This document shows positions 56,441-64,000 of a stretch of 64,000 nucleotides of DNA, in pieces. The DNA is from Arthrobacter sp. ISL-65 (lineage in GTDB: Bacteria; Actinomycetota; Actinomycetes; Actinomycetales; Micrococcaceae). Location of the stretch: NCBI RefSeq assembly GCF_018613795.1, contig NZ_JAGGPN010000019.1, positions 1 through 64,000 of the forward strand. Direction: 5' to 3'. Numbering within the stretch: position 1 is the stretch's first letter; each line of letters opens with the position of its first letter. The notes below the pieces were generated by a model that was not told where the DNA came from, made no database searches, and saw nothing but the letters and a program-made list of their open reading frames with translations. The translations under genes were made by a program, and so were the position numbers.

Positions 56441-57361
56441 GTGGGCGGCGTTGTCTCCGGAATACTCATCGTTTCGGCAGTCATCGCCGTCGGTTACCTC
56501 GCAGCAAGGTTCCGCATTCTGGGTCCCGAGGTCCAGGGTGCGCTGACCCGCACAGCCTTCTACATCACAAACCCCGCCCTGCTTTACACCGTGGTGGCCG
56601 GCTCGGACATCCGGGCCGCCCTCGGCACTGATGCCCCGCTGGCGCTGCTTTCGGCAGCGGCCGTGGGGCTTCTTTACTGGCTGCTCAGCTTCCTGTTCTT
56701 CCGCCGCCCCGCTGCGGAGACCGCCGTCGGCGCGATGGCCAGCAGTTACGCGAACGCCAACAACATCGGCATTCCGGTCTCGCTGTACGCCGTCGGAACC
56801 GCCCAGCATGTGGCACCGGTGCTGCTGGTGCAGCTCCTGGTTTTAGCCCCGTTCTACCTCACGCTCCTGGGAGTCTTCTCCGGTGCCCGGATTTCGTGGA
56901 AGAAAGTGCTGCTCCAGCCGCTGTCCAACCCCATGATCATTGCCTCGGCGCTCGGCGCCGTGGTTGCGCTCACGGGCTGGCAGGAACCGGACCTGCTGCA
57001 GAAACCCATCGACATGCTGGCGGGCGGAGCCGTCCCCATGGTGCTTCTTGCCTTCGGCCTGTCGCTGGCCGGAAGGGCGCCCCTGCAGAAGGATGACGGC
57101 CGGACAGAGACCCTCGTGGCAACGTTCCTAAAGATCGCCGGCATGCCCGCGATGGTCTGGCTGTTGGGGCGTTTTGTCTTTGGCCTGGAGGGGCAGCATC
57201 TGCTGGCCAGCGTGATCATGGCGGCCCTGCCTACGGCGCAGAACGTCTTCCTCTTCGCCTCACCCTATGGCCGGGGCATGACCGTGGCCCGCGACGTGAT
57301 CCTCTGCACCACCATCCTGTGCGTGGGGGCGCTGCTGGTTGTTGCCTGGGCCGCCGGGTAG
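56441..57361 (+). CDS. AEC-family transporter
   Basis: Carrier of 306 aa starting with GTG at 56441, with AGAAGGG upstream. About ten helices with the family segments NANNIGIPVSLYAVG, GAVPMVLLAFGLSLAG and ALPTAQNVFLFASPYG. It is close in layout to the carrier at 21505. Its position 69 bp behind gudD makes co-transcription possible; it may export or import an organic anion. Confidence 0.85.
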   Translation: MGGVVSGILIVSAVIAVGYLAARFRILGPEVQGALTRTAFYITNPALLYTVVAGSDIRAALGTDAPLALLSAAAVGLLYWLLSFLFFRRPAAETAVGAMASSYANANNIGIPVSLYAVGTAQHVAPVLLVQLLVLAPFYLTLLGVFSGARISWKKVLLQPLSNPMIIASALGAVVALTGWQEPDLLQKPIDMLAGGAVPMVLLAFGLSLAGRAPLQKDDGRTETLVATFLKIAGMPAMVWLLGRFVFGLEGQHLLASVIMAALPTAQNVFLFASPYGRGMTVARDVILCTTILCVGALLVVAWAAG

Positions 57362-57410
57362 GGAGCGGGCATTCTTATTGCCCCCACCTAACGTCACACA
57401 ACGCTGCGGC

Positions 57411-57441
57411 ATCCGGATCCGGATAAGCAACGACCTACCCT
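57411..57441 (+). promoter_or_regulatory. Palindrome and candidate leaderless promoter before the lipoprotein-ECF operon
   Basis: ATCCGGATCCGGAT (57411-57424) is a perfect 14-bp palindrome. TACCCT (57436-57441) lies 6 bases before the GTG at 57448 and no ribosome site is present, the layout of a leaderless actinobacterial promoter. No cobalamin riboswitch fits in the 86-bp gap. Confidence 0.4.
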
Positions 57442-57447
57442 TGACTG

Positions 57448-58005
57448 GTGACTTTGACTAAGATCCGCACCGCCGCCGCGAGCTCCCTCGCCGCCGCAGG
57501 CCTCCTGTTTGCCCTCGCCGCCTGTTCCACACCGGCCGCCACCCAGCCATCCACCTCTGCGCCGGCTTCCCCGGCAACGGCTTCATCCAGCGCCGCCTCC
57601 GAGCCCTGCGCCGGTGTGAAGGTCGTCGTCGATTCGGGCGCCCTGAAGCAGGCCGCCGCAGATGGTTCCGTTTGCGTCCCTGTGGATGCGCCGACTCTCG
57701 CTTCCAAGGTGCTCGACGAGGCAAAGGTGAAAACCGAGGGCACTGACGCCTATCCCAAGGAACTGGTGTGCCGTGTGAACGGCGTGCCCGCCGCAGACTT
57801 CGACATCGCGCACAAGGGCGGCACGTACCGGGAAGAATGCAAGAAGATGCCCGCCGCCTTTGCCTACTGGTCGCTCTGGGTTAAGCCGGCCTCCGGCCCC
57901 TGGGCATACGCGCAGGAAGGCCTCGCCACCCTGAAGGTGAGCCCGGGACAGAGCCTGGAACTGCTCTACACGGTCGACGGCGCACCGGCCACACCCGCGG
58001 CGTGA
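57448..58005 (+). CDS. DUF4430-like lipoprotein, probable partner of the ECF importer
   Basis: Protein of 185 aa. The signal peptide ends in the lipobox LAAC, followed by a Ser/Thr/Pro/Ala-rich linker. The globular part ends with YWSLWVKPASGPWAYAQEG and VSPGQSLELLYTVDG, resembling the DUF4430 fold related to transcobalamin-type proteins. The stop overlaps the ECF start by 4 bp (GTGA), so the two are made together. It may capture the transported vitamin outside the membrane; this is inference. Confidence 0.72.
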   Translation: MTLTKIRTAAASSLAAAGLLFALAACSTPAATQPSTSAPASPATASSSAASEPCAGVKVVVDSGALKQAAADGSVCVPVDAPTLASKVLDEAKVKTEGTDAYPKELVCRVNGVPAADFDIAHKGGTYREECKKMPAAFAYWSLWVKPASGPWAYAQEGLATLKVSPGQSLELLYTVDGAPATPAA

Positions 58006-60896
58006 CCTTCCGACCCGCGCCGTTACGCGCAGCGGCGGCTCTCGCCGTCGTATTCATCGCGGCGCGGGTCATCTACCGCATCCTTTTCAACGGGGCGGGC
58101 ACCGGTGGCCCGGTTCTGCTCAACATGCCGCCGGTGCTGTTGCCTGCCCCGTACGCCCATGTGGTACTCCTCGGTCCCGTAACGGCACCTGGCCTGTGGG
58201 AGGCGGTCCTGTCTGCTCTGCCGATTGCCGGGATGATCCTCGGTTTCGGCATGCTCAACGCCTGCGTGGATGTGGGCCGCGGCTTCGTGCGCCTGGCCCG
58301 CGGCGGCCCCATGCAGGGCATAGCCCGGATGCTTGTGGTGGCTTGGGCGGCGCTCCCGGCGCTCTCGGACGCCGTGAACTCCGTGCGCCTGGCTTTTCGA
58401 TTGCGGGGCGAACGCTTCGGACCCCGCGCCCTTGTTCCCGTGCTCGAGCGCACTCTCGAGCACGCCGGCCGGGTTGCCGCGGCCCTGGAGCTTCGCGGCT
58501 TCGGGAGCCGGGCAGCACACCAACCCGGCCGTGGTATCGAAGCACCGGTTCTGGTCCGGGACGCACAATTCCGCATTGGTGACGCCCAGGTGCGCGTCGC
58601 CGGGTTCGCGCCGTCGAGCGGGTCAATCACGGTCATTACCGGGCCCACGGGCTCCGGCAAGTCCACGATCCTGCGAGGTATCGCGGGCCTCCTCTCACAC
58701 GTTGACGGTGGAGAAGTTTCCGGCACGCTGCGCGTCGCCGGAACGGACCGTGCCACCACGCCGCCGCGCGATACCGCCCGCCTCATCGGCGTCGTATTGC
58801 AGAATCCCCGCGCCGCATTCGCCACCACCCGGGTCCGGGACGAAATCTCCCTCGCACTTGAGCTGCGCGGCATGACGGCCGGTACCGCCAAGGCCTGGGT
58901 GCTGGAGGTCGCCGAGCGTATCGGGGTGTCGGCGCTGCTGGACCGGAATCCCAGCACCCTCTCGGCGGGTGAGGCAACGCTCGTAGCCATCGCCGCCGCG
59001 GTGGTGGAGCATCCGGCCCTGCTCCTGGTTGACGAGCCGCTGGCCGACCTCGACACCGCAGCACGCGGACGCGTCATCGCCGCGCTCAACGCCCTCGCCC
59101 GCGAAGCGGGTGTCTGCGTCATCGTGGCAGAGCACCGGGCGGAATCGCTTGTACCGGTTGCCGACTCGTGGTGGACCATCGACGACGGCACCCTGGTGCC
59201 CGATGTTGCGCCATCCGCGCCTTCGCGCCCGGTCGTTGCCCGCCCGACGCCGCCACAGCCAACGGAGCACGTGCCCGTGCTGACTGCCACAAAGCTCGCG
59301 GTGCGCCGAGAGGGCAAGCCGCTCGTGCGCAGCGCATCCCTGACCCTGCACCGCGGTGAAGTGGTCGCCCTGGTGGGCCCGAACGGTGCCGGGAAGTCCT
59401 CCCTCCTTGTGGCACTCGCCCTCGGTGAAGGCATACTCGGTGAAAGTACTGTCGACGGCGGCCGAGTCGCCCTTGTGCCGGACGCCTCGGACGACCTCTT
59501 CACCAGGGATACCGTCGCAGCAGAGCTCCGCGCGGCGGATCGTCGGCAGGCGCGTGCTTGGCGGCGCGCAGAAAAGAACAACGCAGGCCGGCACAGCCCG
59601 GGCAGTGACCGGAACCCCCCAGCGCCCGCGGTTTCACGCCTTGCCCGTTTGCGGGGCGGCGTCCGGATGCCCAGTGGACACGAACATCCCCGGGACCTCT
59701 CTGCAGGGGAGCGCAGGATCCTTGCCATCGCGCTGCAGACCATGGACCACCCTCAGGTACTCCTTATCGATGAGCCCACCCGCGGACTCGATCCGGCGGC
59801 GCGCACGGCAGTCGCAGCGGCGCTGCAGGCAGCGGCGGACGACGGCGCCGCTGTCCTGTTTGCCACCCACGACCTCGACTTTGCGCACGGCCTCGGCGCC
59901 AGGATCCTCCCAATGCGCGACGGTGTCGCGCCCTATATGGGGACAGAAGCCGCCGCCCCTGCCACTGCCCCCGCAGCGCAGCCCATCGAAACAGCGCTAC
60001 CTGTTAAAGCCCCACCGTTCATGGACCGGCGGCCGGACATGCCAGCTGCCGAGAAGGCCCGGCGCGTCCGGATGCCACGGGCTGCGGAGCTCACAGTTCT
60101 CGGAGCTGCAAACCTTCTCGCCCTCGCCGCATTCTGCTGGCCCTTGCTTGCGGCAGCTCTCCCGGAGGATGCCGCCGCCGCACTCCCGTACGCGGCGCTG
60201 GCCATTGCACCCCTAGCCGTCGTTGCCATCATCGTGTCCCTGGACGGCTCGGTCCGCTCCGCACACACGGTGGCGTTGCTCGGCGTCCTGGCAGCCGTCG
60301 GCTCGGCGGTGCGGGTGGCCAGCACCGGCGTCGGGGGTGTGGAGGCAGTCTTTATCCTGCTGATCCTGGCCGGCCGGGCCTTTGGTGCGCGTTTCGGCAT
60401 GCTCCTCGGCGCAGCCACCATCGCCGTCTCAAGCGCCCTGTGGAGTGGCATCGGCCCGTGGTCACCGTTCCAAATTTTCGCCTGTGCGTGGGTGGGTGCC
60501 GGGGCAGGCCTGCTCCCCCGCCGGGTGCGCGGGCGGGCTGAATTATGGATGCTGTGCGGCTACGGCGTCGTGGCGTCCTACGTGTTCGGCCTGCTGACCA
60601 ATCTGTGGTTCTGGCCCTTTGCGGTAGGGGCCGGCACCGGCATCTCCTATGTGCCCGGAGCACCGCTGGCCACCAATCTCTCCAGCTTCCTGCTCTACTC
60701 GCTTTTGACGTCGACGGCGGGCTGGGACACCCTGCGTGCCGTCACCACGATCGTCGGAATCACTGTGGTGGGGCGGGCCATCCTCGCCGCGCTCCGGCGG
60801 GTGAAGCCGGTCTCCAGCCCGGGCGGAAGCGCCGGCGGTCAAGCCGCGCGCACTCAATCCTCCCGGGCCAGGGACCGGCGCCAACTCACACCTTGA
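58002..60896 (+). CDS. Single-chain ECF importer: EcfT-like, two ATPases and S component fused
   Basis: Protein of 964 aa. Residues about 1-175 form a short EcfT-like membrane region with the coupling motif ALELRGFGSR (161-170). ATPase 1 (about 185-400): GPTGSGKST (214-222), LSAGE (320-324), LLVDEPLADLD (341-351). ATPase 2 (about 425-640): GPNGAGKSS (459-467), LSAGERR (566-572), LLIDEPTRGLD (587-597), ATHD. A membrane S component occupies about 690-935, with GRAFGARFG and GIGPWSPFQIFACAWVGAG. That motif resembles cobalamin-type (CbrT-like) S components as I recall them. ECF parts are usually separate proteins. Next to the B12-dependent metH, cobalamin is the first candidate cargo. Its stop overlaps the metH stop by 11 bp. 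Confidence 0.83.
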   Translation: MTFRPAPLRAAAALAVVFIAARVIYRILFNGAGTGGPVLLNMPPVLLPAPYAHVVLLGPVTAPGLWEAVLSALPIAGMILGFGMLNACVDVGRGFVRLARGGPMQGIARMLVVAWAALPALSDAVNSVRLAFRLRGERFGPRALVPVLERTLEHAGRVAAALELRGFGSRAAHQPGRGIEAPVLVRDAQFRIGDAQVRVAGFAPSSGSITVITGPTGSGKSTILRGIAGLLSHVDGGEVSGTLRVAGTDRATTPPRDTARLIGVVLQNPRAAFATTRVRDEISLALELRGMTAGTAKAWVLEVAERIGVSALLDRNPSTLSAGEATLVAIAAAVVEHPALLLVDEPLADLDTAARGRVIAALNALAREAGVCVIVAEHRAESLVPVADSWWTIDDGTLVPDVAPSAPSRPVVARPTPPQPTEHVPVLTATKLAVRREGKPLVRSASLTLHRGEVVALVGPNGAGKSSLLVALALGEGILGESTVDGGRVALVPDASDDLFTRDTVAAELRAADRRQARAWRRAEKNNAGRHSPGSDRNPPAPAVSRLARLRGGVRMPSGHEHPRDLSAGERRILAIALQTMDHPQVLLIDEPTRGLDPAARTAVAAALQAAADDGAAVLFATHDLDFAHGLGARILPMRDGVAPYMGTEAAAPATAPAAQPIETALPVKAPPFMDRRPDMPAAEKARRVRMPRAAELTVLGAANLLALAAFCWPLLAAALPEDAAAALPYAALAIAPLAVVAIIVSLDGSVRSAHTVALLGVLAAVGSAVRVASTGVGGVEAVFILLILAGRAFGARFGMLLGAATIAVSSALWSGIGPWSPFQIFACAWVGAGAGLLPRRVRGRAELWMLCGYGVVASYVFGLLTNLWFWPFAVGAGTGISYVPGAPLATNLSSFLLYSLLTSTAGWDTLRAVTTIVGITVVGRAILAALRRVKPVSSPGGSAGGQAARTQSSRARDRRQLTP

Positions 60897-63800
60897 AGTA
60901 CTTCGCCTCCGGGTGGTGGAACACGAACGCGTCGGTGGACTGTTCGGGGTGCAACATCAGCTCATCGCTCAGGATCACGCCCATCCGCTCGGGGTGCAGC
61001 AGTTCCACCACCTTGCGGCGGTCCTCCATGTCGGGGCACGCGGGATACCCGAGCGAGAACCGCGCACCGCGGTAATCGAGCTTGAAGTAGCCTGCCTTGT
61101 CCTTCGGCTCCTCGGCTGCGAAGCCCAGCTCTGAGCGGATGCGCGCGTGCCAGAACTCCGCAAGAGCCTCGGTGAGCTGCATGACCAGGCCGTTGAGCTC
61201 GTAATAGTCGCGGTAGTGGTTCCCCTTGAACAGCTCGGAAGTCACCTCTTCGATCTTCGAGCCGGCGGTGACCAGCTGGACCGGCAGCACGTCGATCTGC
61301 CCCGACTCGCGCGAGCGCACGAAGTCGGCGAGGCACAGGTGCCGGTCCCGGCGCTGGCGCGGGAAGTCGAAACGCAGCCGCTCGGTGCCGATCGGACCGC
61401 CTGAGCCGCCATCGGGGGCGAGCAGTCCCGCGGTGCCGAGAACGCCGTCGTGATCCTCCCCGTGGTGCAGCACCACCACCTGTTCCCCCTCGGAGACCAC
61501 CGGGAAATAGCCGTACGCGACGGACGCATCAAGCATTCCCTCGGCGAGGATGCGGTCCAGCCAGTACCGCAGGCGCGGCCGGCCCTCGACTTCCACCAGT
61601 TCCTCGTAGGAAGCGCCGTCATCACCGCGGCCGGGCTTAAGCCCCCACTGCCCCATGAACGTGGCGCGCTCGTCGAGCAACGCCGCGTAGTCGTGGAGTG
61701 CCACGCCGCGCACAATGCGCGTGCCCCAGAACGGCGGCGAAGGCACGGGGTTATCGGCGGCCACGTCGGAACGGCCGGGCATGGCTTCCGGCTCGGTCAC
61801 CGTGAACTTCGGGCCTCCCTTATGGAGGCGCTTCTTCAGCGCGGGCAGGCCAACCTCTGCGGGGTCGGCGCCGCGGGCCACCTGCACCAGCGGTTCCATG
61901 AGCGACAGGCCCTCAAAGGCGTCCTTGGCATACCTGACGGTTCCCTCAAACTGCCCCGCCAGGTCCTGCTCCACATAGGCGCGGGTCAGGGCTGCGCCGC
62001 CGAGGATGATGGGCCACTTCTTCGCGAGCCCCCGGGACTGCAGTTCCGCGAGGTTCTCCTTCATCACCACGGTGGATTTCACCAACAGCCCGGACATGCC
62101 GATCACGTCGGCGTCGTGCTCCTCGGCCGCGGCGATGATGTCCGCGATCGGCTGCTTGATGCCGATGTTGATCACCTTGTAGCCGTTGTTGGTGAGGATG
62201 ATGTCCACCAGGTTCTTGCCGATGTCGTGCACGTCGCCGCGCACGGTGGCGATCACCATGGTGCCCTTGCCCGACGCGTCCGACTTCTCCATGTGCGGCT
62301 CGAGCAGCGCGACCGCGTTCTTCATGACCTCGGCGGACTGCAGCACGAACGGCAGCTGCATCTCGCCGGCGCCGAAGCGCTCACCCACAACCTTCATGCC
62401 CTCGAGCAGCTGGTCGTTGATGATGGCCAGCGGGGTCATTCCCTCGCTGCGTGCGAGGTCGAGGTCCTCTTCGAGGCCCTTGCCCTCGCCGTCGATGATG
62501 CGCCGCTGCAGGCGTTCCCCGGTGGGCAGCGCGGCGAGTTCCGCGGCGCGCTGATCCTTGAGCGCCGCGGTGTCGACGCCGGCGAACATGTCCAGCATGC
62601 TCGCCAGCGGGTCGTACGTGACATTGCCGTCGTCGTCGTACTCGCGGCGGTCCCAGACGAGGTCCAGCGCCACCTGGCGCTGCTCCTCCGGCAGTGACGC
62701 GAGCGGCACGATCTTGGCGGCGTCGATGATGCCGCTGGACAGGCCTGCCTGCACGGCCTCGTGCAGGAACACCGAGTTCAGGGCGATGCGCGCTGCCGGG
62801 TTCAGGCCAAAGGACACGTTGGAGACGCCGAGCGTGGTGTGGATCCCGGGGTACTTAGTGGTGATCTGGCGGATGGCCTCGATAGTTTCGATGCCGTCCC
62901 GGCGGGTCTCTTCCTGGCCGGTGGCGATGGGGAAGGTCAGGCAGTCCACGATGATGTCTTCTACCCGCATCCCCCATTCACCCACCAGGGCCTCGACGAG
63001 GCGCGAGGCAATCGCCACCTTGCCATCGGTGGTGCGTGCCTGGCCGTGCTCGTCGATGGTCAGGGCGATCACGGCGGTGCCGTGTTCCTTCACGAGCGGC
63101 ATGATGCGCGCGAAACGGCTGTCCGGGCCGTCGCCGTCCTCGTAATTGACGGAGTTGATGACGGGGCGCCCGCCGATGTGTTCGAGCCCGGCTTGCAGCA
63201 CGGGCGGTTCGGTGGAGTCGATGACCAGCGGGAGCGTGGAGGCCGAAGCGAAACGCGAGACGACTTCCTTGATGTCGGCCACGCCGTCGCGCCCCACGTA
63301 GTCAATGCACACATCGAGCAGGTGCGCGCCGACGCGGATTTGCTCGCGGGCGATATCGACGCAGTCATCCCAGCGCTCTTCGAGCATCGCCTGGCGGAAC
63401 GCCTTGGAACCGTTGGCGTTGGTGCGCTCACCGATGGCGAGGTACGAGGATTCCTGGTCGAAATTCACGTGCTGGTAGAGGGAGGCGATGCCGGCTTCCC
63501 GTTCGGTGGGAACGCGGCCGCCGTCTGCTCCACGCCCGCCGCTGGTGACGGCGGCGCTGCTGCGGAAGGGCGCAAGGCGTTCGACGACGGCGGCCATGTG
63601 TTCCGGCGTCGTACCGCAACATCCGCCCACGAGGCCCAGGCCGAATTCCCGCACAAACTGCTCGTGCGAGGTGGCGAGTTCGGAAGGCGACAGCGGGTAG
63701 TGCGCACCGTCGGCGGTGAGGACCGGCAGGCCTGCATTGGGCATGCAGGCGATCGCCACGGAGGACTGCTTGGACAGGTGCCGCAGGTGCTCGCTCATCT

Positions 63801-64000
63801 CATCCGGCCCGGTGGCACAGTTCAGGCCGATGGCGTCGACGCCGAGTGGCTCAAGCGCGGTGAGCGCCGCGCCGATCTCGGATCCCATCAGCATGGTTCC
63901 GGTGGTCTCGACAGTCACCTCGACGAAGATCGGGAGCCGGACGCCGCGGGCCACGATCGCCTGCTTGCAGCCGTTGACCGCGGCTTTGGTCTGCAGGAGG
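60886..64000 (-). CDS. metH: Cobalamin-dependent methionine synthase MetH (5' end cut by window edge)
   Basis: About 1037 residues visible, N-terminus beyond 64000. The homocysteine domain ends with GLNCATGP and GGCCGTTPEHM (Zn cysteines). The pterin domain shows SYLAIGERTNANGSKAF. The B12 domain has DVHDIGKNLVDIIL, whose His is the lower axial ligand. The activation domain at the C-terminus has DYRGARFSLGYPACPDMEDR and SLGYPACP. All modules appear intact, with no frameshift. It makes methionine from homocysteine and 5-methyl-THF and needs cobalamin. The gene converges on the ECF importer gene, overlapping its end. Confidence 0.94.
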   Translation of the reverse strand, partial: LLQTKAAVNGCKQAIVARGVRLPIFVEVTVETTGTMLMGSEIGAALTALEPLGVDAIGLNCATGPDEMSEHLRHLSKQSSVAIACMPNAGLPVLTADGAHYPLSPSELATSHEQFVREFGLGLVGGCCGTTPEHMAAVVERLAPFRSSAAVTSGGRGADGGRVPTEREAGIASLYQHVNFDQESSYLAIGERTNANGSKAFRQAMLEERWDDCVDIAREQIRVGAHLLDVCIDYVGRDGVADIKEVVSRFASASTLPLVIDSTEPPVLQAGLEHIGGRPVINSVNYEDGDGPDSRFARIMPLVKEHGTAVIALTIDEHGQARTTDGKVAIASRLVEALVGEWGMRVEDIIVDCLTFPIATGQEETRRDGIETIEAIRQITTKYPGIHTTLGVSNVSFGLNPAARIALNSVFLHEAVQAGLSSGIIDAAKIVPLASLPEEQRQVALDLVWDRREYDDDGNVTYDPLASMLDMFAGVDTAALKDQRAAELAALPTGERLQRRIIDGEGKGLEEDLDLARSEGMTPLAIINDQLLEGMKVVGERFGAGEMQLPFVLQSAEVMKNAVALLEPHMEKSDASGKGTMVIATVRGDVHDIGKNLVDIILTNNGYKVINIGIKQPIADIIAAAEEHDADVIGMSGLLVKSTVVMKENLAELQSRGLAKKWPIILGGAALTRAYVEQDLAGQFEGTVRYAKDAFEGLSLMEPLVQVARGADPAEVGLPALKKRLHKGGPKFTVTEPEAMPGRSDVAADNPVPSPPFWGTRIVRGVALHDYAALLDERATFMGQWGLKPGRGDDGASYEELVEVEGRPRLRYWLDRILAEGMLDASVAYGYFPVVSEGEQVVVLHHGEDHDGVLGTAGLLAPDGGSGGPIGTERLRFDFPRQRRDRHLCLADFVRSRESGQIDVLPVQLVTAGSKIEEVTSELFKGNHYRDYYELNGLVMQLTEALAEFWHARIRSELGFAAEEPKDKAGYFKLDYRGARFSLGYPACPDMEDRRKVVELLHPERMGVILSDELMLHPEQSTDAFVFHHPEAKYFKV

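Noticed and set aside
54985..56631. Long plus-strand frame of about 548 codons inside gudD
   Set aside because: It is Arg/Gly/Pro-rich without domain features and in a shifted frame of gudD and the dehydrogenase; a high-GC shadow.
57362..57447. Cobalamin riboswitch before the lipoprotein-ECF operon
   Set aside because: Only 86 bp, no B12-box or expected helices; only a palindrome and a -10-like box.
58073..59743. Long minus-strand frame of about 556 codons opposite the ECF gene
   Set aside because: Low-complexity Ser/Arg/Thr product; the shadow of the third codon positions of the ECF gene.

Overview
The window is chromosomal DNA from a high-GC actinobacterium, most likely Micrococcales close to Arthrobacter/Pseudarthrobacter (inference). 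The grounds are high GC, frequent GTG/TTG starts, many 4-bp stop/start overlaps, an ANTAR regulator, a fructosyl-amino-acid-oxidase-like enzyme and a glucarate cluster fed by a tripartite tricarboxylate transporter (TTT). No insertion sequence, prophage, CRISPR array, rRNA or tRNA was seen.

Layout. 1-3450: end of an upstream gene, a class A penicillin-binding protein, a GAF-ANTAR regulator and a small orphan gene. 3502-18122: a long minus-strand catabolic operon (dipeptide-type ABC importer, aldo/keto reductase, HpaI-type aldolase, sialidase-fold protein, SDR, DeoR regulator), divergent from a plus-strand gene that reads as an in-frame fusion of a four-carbon acid-sugar kinase with a PdxA-type dehydrogenase; an SDR and an MFS carrier follow. 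18253-23645: housekeeping and accessory genes (PHP, VOC, membrane protein, SRPBCC, small protein, AEC carrier, P450). 23759-30320: a sugar-acid module (fuconate/arabinonate-type dehydratase, 2,5-dioxovalerate dehydrogenase, XylX-type FAH dehydratase, FadR-like GntR regulator, MFS carrier) that fits conversion of a pentonate to 2-oxoglutarate. 30375-37775: PPOX protein, amine permease plus amine oxidase with a TetR regulator, a GNAT-like protein and a GGDEF/EAL protein. 38014-44085: a LacI-controlled amino-acid-type ABC importer with an Amadoriase-like oxidase; its ATPase gene is frameshifted into the next gene, a Gfo/Idh/MocA oxidoreductase. 44031-47751: a GH13 enzyme and three small orphan genes. 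47767-56371: TctCBA transporter with a universal stress protein, LysR regulator, and kdgD, 2,5-dioxovalerate dehydrogenase and gudD (glucarate to 2-oxoglutarate). 56441-64000: AEC carrier, a DUF4430-like lipoprotein, a single-chain ECF importer (T-A-A-S in one polypeptide) and the B12-dependent methionine synthase MetH, cut by the window edge.

Most of the window is therefore carbon scavenging: four or five separate sugar-acid, amine or glycated-amine modules, each with its own transporter and usually its own regulator and palindromic operator. The most unusual points are two adjacent-gene fusions (kinase-PdxA; ATPase-oxidoreductase, the latter with the original reading frame still visible), the all-in-one ECF importer next to metH, and a set of genes without Shine-Dalgarno sequences that carry a -10-like hexamer 5-7 nt before the start codon.
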